A DNA stretch of 22,439 bases from an uncultured Chthonomonadaceae bacterium (lineage in GTDB: Bacteria; Armatimonadota; Fimbriimonadia; Fimbriimonadales; Fimbriimonadaceae): positions 1-22,439 of the forward strand of contig CAMLDW010000034.1 of assembly GCA_946479035.1 (NCBI GenBank), read 5' to 3'. Position 1 is the first letter of the stretch; each line of letters starts with the position of its first letter. Shown piece after piece: positions 7,535 through 14,700 of the stretch. Both the position numbers and the translations under genes were made by a program. A model generated the notes under the pieces. That model had not been told where the DNA came from, did not search any database, and saw only the letters and a program-made list of their open reading frames with translations.

Positions 7535-8547
7535 TACCGGCAGGTGCGAAGCGCGGCCTCGGTGATCTTTGCCGGCGAAGGGAGCACGTAGAACTCGAGC
7601 GGCTTGACCCACGGCACGGGGGTGTCCATGCGCGTCACGCGCACGGGCGGAGCGTCGAGCAGTTCGAACGCGTCCTGCGAGATGCGCGCCAGCACTTCTC
7701 CGGCGAAACCGCACGTCATCGGCGCCTCGTTGACGCACACGATCCGGTTGGTCTTGCGGAGGGACTCGATGATGGTAGCGTTGTCGAGCGGGACGAGCGT
7801 ACGAAGGTCGATGACCTCCGCCGAGAAGCCCTCTGCGGCCAGGTTGTCCGCGGCCTCGAGGCACTGGTAGACGGTCTGGCCGTAGCTGACCATGGTGACG
7901 TCCTCGCCTTCGCGGACGACCTTCGCCTTGCCGAGCGGGACGAGCGCACCGTCGCCGACGAGCAGGTCCTCCTCGATCTTCTTGTCGCGGTAGAGCTGTT
8001 TGATCTCGTAGAAGATCACGGGGTTCGGGTCCCGGATCGACGACTTGAGCAGGCCCTTTGCGTCGCTCGGCGTGGACGGGCAGACGATCTTGAGCCCCGG
8101 CGAGTTTGCGAACCAGGCCTCGTTCATCTGGCTGTGGTAGGGCCCGCCGCCGCTGTATGCGCCTGCAGGGCCGCGGATGACCATCGGGATCGCGACCTCG
8201 CCTGCGGTGCGGTAGTGGTAGGTCGCGGTCATGTTGACGATCTGGTCGAAGCCGCAGGAGATAAAGTCGATAAACTGCATCTCGCACACGACGGTCTTGC
8301 CGTTGAGCGCGGCGCCGCAACCGACGCCGACGATCGCCGCCTCGCTGATCGGCATGTCCACGACTCGGTCCTTGCCAAACTTTTCTTGGAGGCCGTCGGT
8401 GACCGTGAACGCGCCGCCGAGGATCCCGATGTCCTCGCCCAGACAGATCATGTTCGGGTCGCGCTCCATCTCCTCGAAGTGCGCCTCGCGCAGCGCCATG
8501 ATGAGGTTCTTCGTCGTTCGCTCGGCGGGCTTCGGCGCGCTAGCCAT
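7531..8547 (-). CDS. 2-oxoacid dehydrogenase E1 component, beta subunit
   Basis: This is the beta subunit of a heterotetrameric thiamine-diphosphate E1 (pyruvate or branched-chain 2-oxoacid dehydrogenase), which decarboxylates a 2-oxoacid and acylates the lipoyl E2. It has 338 residues. Family segments are MALREAHFEEMERDPNMICLGEDIG, FGKDRVVDMPISEAAIVGVGCGAA, EMQFIDFISCGFDQI, GPAGAYSGGGPYHSQ, CPSTPSDAKGLLKS and VIDLRTLVPLD. The start is ATG 8547, overlapping the E1 alpha stop (TGATG) and preceded by GGGAGG seven bases upstream; an upstream in-frame ATG at 8571 would overlap more and lacks a site. It is co-transcribed with the alpha gene. No E2 or E3 gene is in the window. Pyruvate and branched-chain substrates cannot be separated by eye. 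Confidence 0.92.
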   Translation of the reverse strand: MASAPKPAERTTKNLIMALREAHFEEMERDPNMICLGEDIGILGGAFTVTDGLQEKFGKDRVVDMPISEAAIVGVGCGAALNGKTVVCEMQFIDFISCGFDQIVNMTATYHYRTAGEVAIPMVIRGPAGAYSGGGPYHSQMNEAWFANSPGLKIVCPSTPSDAKGLLKSSIRDPNPVIFYEIKQLYRDKKIEEDLLVGDGALVPLGKAKVVREGEDVTMVSYGQTVYQCLEAADNLAAEGFSAEVIDLRTLVPLDNATIIESLRKTNRIVCVNEAPMTCGFAGEVLARISQDAFELLDAPPVRVTRMDTPVPWVKPLEFYVLPSPAKITEAALRTCRY

Positions 8548-9680
8548 CAAAAGCCCTCCCTGAAGACCCACTGTCCGCCTTCTTCGGCCGCTGGGAGGTC
8601 CGACTTGAGCGCGAACTCAACGCCCTCGGACATGTAGCCGACGACTATTGCCGGAAAGTCCTGGTCGGTGATCTCCAAGAACCCCTTGCCTTCGGCGGCG
8701 TGCTTCTTTGCCTCCTTTGCGGTCAGGACTCCCTTCTCGACGAGAAACGCCTTGTAGACGCGGATGGGGTCGCGGCTCCTGCCGCTCTTGACCTCTTCCT
8801 TGTCCCGGTACTTGGCTGCGCGGTCGTCGTCGTGGTCGCCGTGGCCATAGGCGCGGTAGGTCTTGCACTCGACGATGCTGGGGCCCTTGCCCGCGCGGGC
8901 CCAGTCGATGGCCTCCATGACCTTGTCGTAGACGTCGAGCACGTTCTGCCCGTCGGCGATCAGGCCAGGGATGCCATACCCCTTCGCGCGGTCGGCGACG
9001 TCCCTGGTCGGGACCTCGAGATCGACGGGCGTACCGAACGCCCACTGGTTGTTCTCGATGATCGTGATTACGGGAAGCTTGTGCACTGCTGCAAAATTGA
9101 TCGCTTCGTGGAACACGCCCTGCGCCGTCGAGCCCTCTCCGTTGTAGGTGAGTACCACTGCGTCGCCGCCGTTGAGGCGGTCTGCGTACGCGACGCCTGC
9201 GGCGACCGGGATCGTGCCGGCGAGCATCGAGGTCGAATGGATGATGCGCTTTTTGCGACAGCCGATGTGCGACCAGTTGTCGCGCGCCCTTCCTGGCGAG
9301 TCCACTTTGCCCCAGACCTGGGCGCAGACCTGCTTGATGCTCAGTCCCATGCGGTCTTCGTTGCGCCAACCGGCGCGGAAGTCCTTCATGAAGAACGCGG
9401 GCATGTCCCTGTGGATCGGGCTGATCCAGTCGGTGGGCTTGAGGCCGAAGAGCGACCCGACGATGATCGCTTCTTGGTTGAAGGAGGAATAGAGGGTCCC
9501 GGTCAGACGGCCTTTGCGCTTCTCCTTGCTCAGGCGGACGTCGAAGTACCTGGCCAGGTAGAGCTGGTTAAGGATCTCTAAATGGTCTTCCCTTGACAGG
9601 CGCTCGCTCGGTGCCCCTGCGGCGCTTGTTGTAGACATGGTCCTTGTCTTGCTGGCCGTGGAACCTTGCTCGGTCTCCAA
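8547..9680 (-). CDS. 2-oxoacid dehydrogenase E1 component, alpha subunit
   Basis: This is the thiamine-diphosphate-binding alpha subunit partner of the downstream beta gene. The cofactor motif is YNGEGSTAQGVFHEA ... IIENNQWAFGTP (GEG at 181-183 to NN at 210-211), with Glu in place of the usual middle Asp of GDG. Other E1-alpha segments are LTGTLYSSFNQEAIIVG, ISPIHRDMPAFFMKDF, HIGCRKKRIIHSTSMLAGTIPVAAG (the loop that gates substrate) and ECKTYRAYGHGDHDDD (phosphorylation-loop region). The start is uncertain. TTG 9680 follows a good TGGAGAAG site by about six bases; ATG 9638 follows AAGGA by only three. I report the TTG. The gene overlaps the beta gene by one base (TGATG). The promoter is at 9728-9723. 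Confidence 0.9.
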   Translation of the reverse strand: METEQGSTASKTRTMSTTSAAGAPSERLSREDHLEILNQLYLARYFDVRLSKEKRKGRLTGTLYSSFNQEAIIVGSLFGLKPTDWISPIHRDMPAFFMKDFRAGWRNEDRMGLSIKQVCAQVWGKVDSPGRARDNWSHIGCRKKRIIHSTSMLAGTIPVAAGVAYADRLNGGDAVVLTYNGEGSTAQGVFHEAINFAAVHKLPVITIIENNQWAFGTPVDLEVPTRDVADRAKGYGIPGLIADGQNVLDVYDKVMEAIDWARAGKGPSIVECKTYRAYGHGDHDDDRAAKYRDKEEVKSGRSRDPIRVYKAFLVEKGVLTAKEAKKHAAEGKGFLEITDQDFPAIVVGYMSEGVEFALKSDLPAAEEGGQWVFREGF

Positions 9681-9722
9681 TTGCTTCTCCAGACTCAGTG
9701 ATCCTCCGTGGATTGACCCGAA

Positions 9723-9728
9723 ATTGTA
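9723..9728 (-). promoter_or_regulatory. Candidate -10 box of the E1 alpha-beta operon
   Basis: TACAAT on the minus strand (9728 to 9723) lies 42 bases before the TTG start. Between them are a GGAGG (about 9710-9706) and the GGAGA site used by the TTG. No -35 consensus is evident. The same hexamer occurs before dapL and before the gene at 18830. Confidence 0.4.
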
Positions 9729-9793
9729 CCTGCGGACGCAGGTTCATTCTCGGCTGATGGTCCCCGCCGCTTGAGCCTGACTTGGCCAAAGCG

Positions 9794-9821
9794 AAGGCCC
9801 CTCGCGGTCGCGAGGGGCCTT
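9794..9821 (-). terminator. Hairpin terminator of the thioredoxin-fusion gene
   Basis: AAGGCCCCTCG (9794-9804) and CGAGGGGCCTT (9811-9821) form a perfect 11-bp stem around a six-base loop, 22 bases downstream of the minus-strand stop at 9843. The following T-tract is weak (CGCTTTGG), so termination efficiency is uncertain. The remainder of 9681-9842 holds only the promoter of the E1 operon. Confidence 0.6.
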
Positions 9822-9842
9822 GAACCGGGCTCGGGGCAGGGC

Positions 9843-10829
9843 TTACCTGGACCGGGCCTTGTCCATCTCGCCGTACACCTGGTCGGGGCCGCCGTAGCCC
9901 ACGAACTCGTGGACGACCTTACCGTTGCCGTCGATGAACTTGACCGTCGGCATCGCCGTGATGCCGTACTTGGCCGCCAGGTCGGTCGACTGGTCCACGT
10001 CCACCTTCACCAGCACGAAGTCCTTAGACCTTGCTGGGAAGCCAGCGCTCTGGAAAACCTCGGCGTCCATCATCTTGCAGGGGCCGCACCACGTGGCGAA
10101 GAAGTCCACCATCATGAGCTTGCCGGTGCTCTTGGCGATCAGCATCGCCTTGTTGAAGTCCCACATCCACTTGCCGGTGGCCATTTCCTCCGCGCTCAGC
10201 TGCTTGGCGCCCGAGGGGACGTTGAAAGCGAACTGGGTCGCGTTGGCCGCGTTCGTGTCGACGCGGTTTGCCGTCAGGATGTTGGTCGACGACTTTGCAC
10301 CGTTGCGCAGGTTGATCTCTGCCTGTGAGAGCAGGTTCGTCTGCGAATCCAGGTAGAGGGTCATCGTGAAGTTGCCGTCCTTGTCGCCGTTGACCGAGAC
10401 GACCTTGAGCTGTTTGTTCCCGCGCTGCTTCATGCCCTCGTTCTTGGCGGAGGCGACGTAGTCGAGCGCCTTGCCGTCGAAGAACGACTTAAAGATGCTG
10501 ACGTTGTCGTCGTTGAAGACCTCCATCAGGGCTTCTTTCGTCTGGTCGACCTTGTAATACGAGTTTTGCGCCTTATCGAAGTGGGTGATCTGCTTCCCGT
10601 CTGCGACGATCAGGGTCGACGGAGTGTCGAGGCGCAGCATGTCCGGCTTAGTCATCTGGATCGAGTACTTTTGGCTCGTGCCGCCGACCCGGCTCACGAT
10701 GTAGTCGACCTGCAGAGACTGGGCGCTTTGCAGTGCGTTGACGTAGGGCGCAAGCGCCGGCGAGTCATACGTCGCCATGACGGCCGCTGCGCCGACGACG
10801 ACCGTTCCGACCAAGAACTTTTTGAGCAT
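9843..10829 (-). CDS. Exported LolA/DUF2092-like domain fused to a thioredoxin domain
   Basis: This is a 328-residue secreted protein. The ATG at 10829 is chosen because it follows CAGGAG by nine bases and opens a signal peptide (MLKKFLVGTVVVGAAAVMA); an in-frame ATG at 10853 would add eight hydrophilic residues. Residues ~26-205 resemble the DUF2092/LolA-like lipoprotein-carrier fold, with a run of beta strands such as SLQVDYIVSRVGG, LRLDTPSTLIVADGKQITHFD and KVVSVNGDKDGNFTMTLYLD. Residues ~224-328 are thioredoxin: FFATWCGPCKMMD (Cys248, Cys251), VKVDVDQ and cis-proline Pro294 in AMPTVKF, close to periplasmic DsbD-gamma/thioredoxin_7 types. A CGPC motif outside the cytoplasm suggests disulfide reduction or redox repair of envelope proteins. 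The role of the first domain is unknown. Confidence 0.88.
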   Translation of the reverse strand: MLKKFLVGTVVVGAAAVMATYDSPALAPYVNALQSAQSLQVDYIVSRVGGTSQKYSIQMTKPDMLRLDTPSTLIVADGKQITHFDKAQNSYYKVDQTKEALMEVFNDDNVSIFKSFFDGKALDYVASAKNEGMKQRGNKQLKVVSVNGDKDGNFTMTLYLDSQTNLLSQAEINLRNGAKSSTNILTANRVDTNAANATQFAFNVPSGAKQLSAEEMATGKWMWDFNKAMLIAKSTGKLMMVDFFATWCGPCKMMDAEVFQSAGFPARSKDFVLVKVDVDQSTDLAAKYGITAMPTVKFIDGNGKVVHEFVGYGGPDQVYGEMDKARSR

Positions 10830-10877
10830 CCTTCTATCTCCTGAGTCTGCCAACCCTTAGAGTTGACGTCTACCAAC

Positions 10878-10883
10878 ATTCTA
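10878..10883 (-). promoter_or_regulatory. Candidate -10 box of the thioredoxin-fusion gene
   Basis: TAGAAT on the minus strand (10883 to 10878), about 48 bases before the ATG at 10829, lies in the 83-base gap shared with the divergent glycosyltransferase gene. The opposing -10 candidate (10899-10904) is only 15 bases away, so the two promoters would overlap and could interfere. Confidence 0.35.
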
Positions 10884-10898
10884 CACGTTCGACCGCGA

Positions 10899-10904
10899 TA
10901 AAAT
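10899..10904 (+). promoter_or_regulatory. Candidate -10 box for a leaderless glycosyltransferase transcript
   Basis: TAAAAT ends 8 bases before the ATG at 10913. A start of transcription about seven bases after the box would leave a leader of two bases or less. There is no ribosome-binding site before the ATG. A TTGACG at 10863-10868 is too far upstream to be its -35 at normal spacing. Confidence 0.4.
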
Positions 10905-10912
10905 GCCGCCAA

Positions 10913-12352
10913 ATGCGCCCTACTGCGGCCCTGGGGCTCTTGATCGCCGCCTACCTGGCCCTCTGCGCGGTCTACATCGCCAAGACCCCTTACCGCCAGG
11001 CGGGGGTGCTGGTGCACCAGGGAGGGCAGCTCGTGCCGGACATAGGGGCGCCAGACGAGCGCCAGCACGCCAACTACGTCCAGCACCTGCTCCTGGGCCG
11101 GGGCTTCCCCGTGCTCGTGCCGGGCAGCCAGGACCTGGGGGAAACGTACCAGTCGCACCAGCCGCCGCTCTATTACCTGCTCGCGGCTGGGTTCTGCAAG
11201 CTGACGGGCTCTGACCCCGTTGACCATGCTTCGGGTGCTCGTCTCCGCTGGCTCAACGCCCTGATCGGCGCGGGCACGCTGCTCGGCGTGTTCTTCGCCG
11301 CGCGGTGGGGGCTGCAGAGCGACGGCGTGGCGCTGGCCGCAGTGGCGTTCACGGGCTTGATGCCGATGTTCGTCGCGCTCCATGCCGCGGTCGGCAACGA
11401 CCCGCTGCTCTTCCTTGAGAGCACTTGGGCGCTCGCTCTGTGCGCTAGGGGGATCCGGTTTGGATGGGAATGGAAGCTCGCGCTGTCGGTCGGGCTCGTT
11501 TGCGGGGCGGGGCTATTGACGAAGACGACCGCGCTCGCGCTCGTGCCGACGGTCTTCGTCGCGCTTGCTGCGAGCAGACTGTGGTGTGAGAGGAAGCCTC
11601 GCGCCTCGACCTGGGTCATCGCGCTGCTGGTGCCGTTCGTCGTCGGGGCGCCGTGGATGGCGCGGAACCAGCGGCTCTACGGCGACCCGTTCGCGATCGC
11701 CGCGTTCAACGCAGCCTTCGTGGGATCGCCGCGGCCGCAGGACGTGGTGATCCCGGACCGGATCCTAGACGGGGACCCCGAATACGCGTACGCGGCACAA
11801 AGGGCGATCTATGAGAACCCGGACCTGAAGGGACGCGACCTCATCGACAAGGTCTTTGCAGAAGAAGGAATGACTGGCGCGGCCAAGGCCGACTACTGGA
11901 CCAACTGGGTCGGCTGGTGGACGGCGCGCTCGTACGTCGGCGTGTTTGGATACATGGACGTGTTCCTCTTCGAGCACCTCGACGAGCCGAGCAAGGGGAA
12001 TGCGCTCTATCGCCTGTCGCTTGCGCTGTTTGGGCTGCTTTTCATCGGTGCGCTTGTTTCGGTGCGGCGGGGACCTGACGCGGCGTGCAGGGCGTTTCAC
12101 GCGACCGGCGGGGCGCTGTTCGTCGTCGTCGCGCTGCTCTTTGTCCGGTTCAACCTGCAGTACTTCCAGGGCCAGGCGCGCTACCTCTACCCTGCCGTCG
12201 CGCCGGTCTCGATCGGCCTCGCTTTGGGGCTGGCCCACTGGCTGGGGCGTAGGAAGGAGTGGGCCTGGGCTATCGCCGCCGCCTTTTTGATCGTCCTACA
12301 GGTTGAGGCCGTGACGAGCCTCTCGACAGGCTTCGCCGCCCGCGTAAGATGA
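10913..12352 (+). CDS. GT39-type polytopic membrane glycosyltransferase
   Basis: This 479-residue integral membrane protein has about ten hydrophobic segments, beginning with TAALGLLIAAYLALCAVYIA. The first extracytoplasmic loop has APDERQHANYVQHLL (Asp48-Glu49) and SHQPPLYYLLA (82-91). This arrangement, acidic pair then HxPPxYY, is characteristic of the PMT/ArnT/GT39 (GT-C fold) family, which moves sugars from polyprenyl-phosphate donors to acceptors outside the membrane. Other family-like parts are LRWLNALIGAGTLLGVFFAAR, NDPLLF and VGAPWMARNQRLYGDP. The last third has a larger loop and QYFQGQARYLYPAVAPVSIGLALG. The ATG at 10913 is the first start and sits right behind a -10 box. It is a lone gene, so its acceptor cannot be guessed. 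Related DUF2142 membrane proteins are an alternative label. Confidence 0.82.
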   Translation: MRPTAALGLLIAAYLALCAVYIAKTPYRQAGVLVHQGGQLVPDIGAPDERQHANYVQHLLLGRGFPVLVPGSQDLGETYQSHQPPLYYLLAAGFCKLTGSDPVDHASGARLRWLNALIGAGTLLGVFFAARWGLQSDGVALAAVAFTGLMPMFVALHAAVGNDPLLFLESTWALALCARGIRFGWEWKLALSVGLVCGAGLLTKTTALALVPTVFVALAASRLWCERKPRASTWVIALLVPFVVGAPWMARNQRLYGDPFAIAAFNAAFVGSPRPQDVVIPDRILDGDPEYAYAAQRAIYENPDLKGRDLIDKVFAEEGMTGAAKADYWTNWVGWWTARSYVGVFGYMDVFLFEHLDEPSKGNALYRLSLALFGLLFIGALVSVRRGPDAACRAFHATGGALFVVVALLFVRFNLQYFQGQARYLYPAVAPVSIGLALGLAHWLGRRKEWAWAIAAAFLIVLQVEAVTSLSTGFAARVR

Positions 12353-12404
12353 CGGGCTGGCACAGGTGCCGGAAAGCGGGGTTTGAACTCTTCCAGGGGC
12401 CCGA

Positions 12405-13019
12405 TTGGTCAGTAACATGAATGGTAGCGATAGCGTCAAACTGAGGTCGGTGGTGTCGGCGCTACAAGAGACGAGGCGTGCAGCTGAGTTCGACGAGGAC
12501 ATCGTCCTGGTCGACCGCGTCGTCGCAGGCGACGAGCACGCCTTCCAGACCCTCTTCCACCGCTACCACGACAGGGTGTTCGCGATCGCCAAGGGCGTGC
12601 TCCTGGACGCGGAAGAGGCCTCCGACGCCGTCCAAGAGATCTTCACCCTCGTCTACCGGAACATCTTCAAGTTCGACAAGCGCTCGAGGTTCAGCACTTG
12701 GCTGTTCCGCGTCGCGGTCAACCGCAGCATCCAACAGGCGCGCCGGGGGAAGAACCGCCGAAAGGACGTCCCGCTCGACGACGCCGCAGAGGCTGCGGCA
12801 GAAGTGATAGTCGACGAGCCCAAGAGCGCCGAGGTCGAGATCGCGCTCTCACAGCTGCACCCGGCCGACCGCGCGCTCCTTACGCTGTTCTATTGGGAAG
12901 AGCTGACTCTCCACGACATCGGCGAATCGATCGGCTGCTCACCGAACGCGGCCAAGACGCGGCTGTTCCGCGCCCGCGAGCGTTTCCGCCTGCAGTACGA
13001 AAAGGTGGTGGTGGAATGA
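12405..13019 (+). CDS. ECF-type RNA polymerase sigma factor
   Basis: This is a 204-residue sigma-70 family group 4 protein that would redirect RNA polymerase to a small regulon. Region 2 is DEHAFQTLFHRYHDRVFAIAKGVLLDAEEASDAVQEIF with FSTWLFRVAVNRSIQQARR. Region 4 is LHPADRALLTLFYWEELTLHDIGESIGCSPNAAKTRLFRARERFR, a helix-turn-helix for the -35 element. Start choice: TTG 12405 lies five bases after AGGGG; the in-frame ATG at 12417 is 17 bases from it, so TTG is preferred but not certain. It is first of three genes joined by ATGA overlaps. The next gene, a membrane protein, would be the usual position for its anti-sigma partner. Confidence 0.92.
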   Translation: MVSNMNGSDSVKLRSVVSALQETRRAAEFDEDIVLVDRVVAGDEHAFQTLFHRYHDRVFAIAKGVLLDAEEASDAVQEIFTLVYRNIFKFDKRSRFSTWLFRVAVNRSIQQARRGKNRRKDVPLDDAAEAAAEVIVDEPKSAEVEIALSQLHPADRALLTLFYWEELTLHDIGESIGCSPNAAKTRLFRARERFRLQYEKVVVE

Positions 13020-13822
13020 AAGTCCCGCGCGAGCTCGACGAGCTGATGTGGGAGATCTCCGAGCGGGGCGACGAGCCCACGCTCGAGCAGTTCCGTTCGC
13101 GCTACCCGGAGTTCGACTGCGAGCTTGACAAGCGGCTCGAGCTCGTCAAGAGCCTTCGCGGTTCGCGTCCTCGCGGCGACGTTCCAGCGTTCGTACCGCG
13201 CGAGCGATTGCGAGATCTGGGCCCAAGTCGCCTGGCCGTTGCGGGAGTCGCTCTGCTCGTACTGGGTTCCGTTACATTTGCGACCTATGCGACGATGCAG
13301 TTCGTGAACTCCAAGCGAGCCGCCAAAGCGCCAGTCGACAATCCTCAACCGCAGATCGTCTTCAATCCGCCGCAGTTCACAGAGCCCGACTTCAACAGTA
13401 AGACACAACAAGACCCGAACGCCGTCGCTGGCAACGGCGAGACCTACGTCCCCCCGGTCGATGGCGTCCAGCCGTTCGATGCGTTCATGGGGAAGGTGAC
13501 GATCGAGAGCGACAACATTAGTCTCGAAGAGGCCATCAACAAAATCGGCCTACAGGCGGGTCTAGACGTGACCATCGCCCCAGGCTTCCAGGACAAGCGA
13601 ATCAGGATCAGCTTCGTGCAACAGCCTGCGATCGGCATCTTGTACAGGCTGGGGCAGGCCTTCGGGTTCACGCCGTTCAAACAAGGCACCGTCGCCCTGC
13701 TTATCGTTCCAGCGACCGACGCGAACAAGCCGAACGACGCGGGCGCGGTCGGCACGACCGTACCTAACGTGAACGGGGCGGCGAGCTCGGACAATACGAA
13801 CAAGGGAAACGGAAAACTATGA
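13016..13822 (+). CDS. Single-pass membrane protein with cytoplasmic N-terminus and STN-like domain; possible anti-sigma factor
   Basis: This 268-residue protein starts at ATG 13016, overlapping the sigma stop (ATGA). Residues 1-60 are cytoplasmic and charged (LDELMWEISERGDEPT, SRYPEFDCELDKRLELV) and resemble the small helical ends of kinases or anti-sigma proteins more than a zinc-binding anti-sigma domain; no Cys/His cluster is present. One membrane helix spans ~72-95 (LAVAGVALLVLGSVTFATYA). A Pro/Gln-rich linker follows. Residues ~160-232 (VTIESDNISLEEAINKIG, ... IRISFVQQPAIGILYRLGQAFGFTPF) look like the STN/secretin N-domain found in secretins and TonB receptors, where it receives signals on the outside. 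The tail is Asn/Gly-rich. Position and topology suggest regulation of the upstream sigma factor; this is inferred. The stop overlaps the prepilin ATG. Confidence 0.78.
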   Translation: MKVPRELDELMWEISERGDEPTLEQFRSRYPEFDCELDKRLELVKSLRGSRPRGDVPAFVPRERLRDLGPSRLAVAGVALLVLGSVTFATYATMQFVNSKRAAKAPVDNPQPQIVFNPPQFTEPDFNSKTQQDPNAVAGNGETYVPPVDGVQPFDAFMGKVTIESDNISLEEAINKIGLQAGLDVTIAPGFQDKRIRISFVQQPAIGILYRLGQAFGFTPFKQGTVALLIVPATDANKPNDAGAVGTTVPNVNGAASSDNTNKGNGKL

Positions 13823-14646
13823 GCAAGCGGGCATTCACACTGATCGAGCTGCTCGTCGTTATCGCGATCATCGCAATCCTCGCTGCGATCCTGTTCCCGG
13901 TGTTCGCCCGCGCGAAGGACGCAGCAAAGAAGACCGCCGCGCTCGCGCAGATGCGACAGCTTTCCATGGCAGTCATGATGTACGCGTCGGACTACGACGA
14001 GACGCTCGTGCCATCCACCAACTACGACTGCCCGACGAACGACCCGAACCGGATCTGGACTCCACCTCTCTTCACATACGTAGAGAACAGGGAGATCTTC
14101 GTCGCTCCCGGCGCCTCCCACAGTAGGTTCTCGGAGGACTGGGGCACCCGCCACTGGCAGAGCGTGGGAATGAACGGCGCGACGGCCTATGGGACGCCCG
14201 TAGCCGCCGGCGGCGGCCTCGACCCAGGCGAGTATTGCGACCCCGGTCAGCTCCAGTTCGGCTGTGAAGGGTACGGCAGCGCGGCGACCTTCACTTCGAT
14301 GGCCGAACCAGCGCGCACCGGCCTGTTCGCCACGACGGCCTACGGAGACCCTGGCACGAAGTACCGCGGCTATGTCATCGGCCCGGACAACGGCACCACC
14401 CGCCGACCGGACTACGTCTCCTTCACCGACCTGGAAATGGCGGTGCCCTTGGCCAGCGACCGCGACCTGGTGGAAGAGCTCAGCTCCCTTTCGCCAGCCC
14501 AGCTCAAGCCGATCCAGTGCCGCTACGGCGTGACGCGCAAGGACGACGGGGTCACGCCGGTAGTCTTCGCCGACGGGCACACGAAGGTGTACACGGCCAA
14601 GGCCATCGCGACGGGCGCCTCGAACATCATCTGGCGCTTTCGCTGA
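13819..14646 (+). CDS. Prepilin-like protein with type IV pilin N-terminus (H-X9-DG/DUF1559-related)
   Basis: This 275-residue protein has a class III signal: basic MSKR, then A-FTLIELLVVIAIIAILAAILFPVFA with Glu at mature position 5. Cleavage by a prepilin peptidase would fall after Ala5, where Gly is usual. The helix is followed by ARAKDAAKKTAALAQMRQLSMAVMMYASDYDE, the conserved stretch of the large prepilin families of Armatimonadota and Planctomycetes. The globular part has five Cys (for example YDCP, GEYCDP, FGCEGYG, IQCRYGV), and the C-terminus carries VVFADGHTKVY, a version of the H-X9-DG ending. It is translationally coupled to the STN gene (ATGA), so it belongs to the sigma-factor operon. 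It is probably a surface pseudopilin; assembly partners are not in the window. Confidence 0.9.
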   Translation: MSKRAFTLIELLVVIAIIAILAAILFPVFARAKDAAKKTAALAQMRQLSMAVMMYASDYDETLVPSTNYDCPTNDPNRIWTPPLFTYVENREIFVAPGASHSRFSEDWGTRHWQSVGMNGATAYGTPVAAGGGLDPGEYCDPGQLQFGCEGYGSAATFTSMAEPARTGLFATTAYGDPGTKYRGYVIGPDNGTTRRPDYVSFTDLEMAVPLASDRDLVEELSSLSPAQLKPIQCRYGVTRKDDGVTPVVFADGHTKVYTAKAIATGASNIIWRFR

Positions 14647-14663
14647 CCGACGCCCGAGGTGGC

Positions 14664-14669
14664 TATACT
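14664..14669 (+). promoter_or_regulatory. Candidate -10 box of the zinc-ribbon gene
   Basis: TATACT ends 31 bases before ATG 14701. An AAGG (about 14690-14693) seven bases before the ATG can serve as ribosome site. No good -35 hexamer is seen. The 54-base gap contains no clear terminator for the prepilin operon. Confidence 0.45.
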
Positions 14670-14700
14670 GTAGGCAGCCAGTAGGGCCCAAGGTAGCGCC

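Noticed and set aside
10863..10868. TTGACG as a -35 element of the glycosyltransferase gene
   Set aside because: The distance to the -10 candidate at 10899 is about 30 bases, and no -10 lies at 16-18 bases.
12383..12411. Possible ECF-type autoregulatory promoter (TTGAAC ... GGTCAG) before the sigma gene
   Set aside because: The spacing is about 19 bases, longer than usual, and the -10 part would fall inside the chosen coding start. Too weak to annotate.
13444..14691. Minus-strand open frame of 415 codons opposite the STN and prepilin genes
   Set aside because: No recognisable domain, and the plus-strand genes have clear family motifs and coupled starts.
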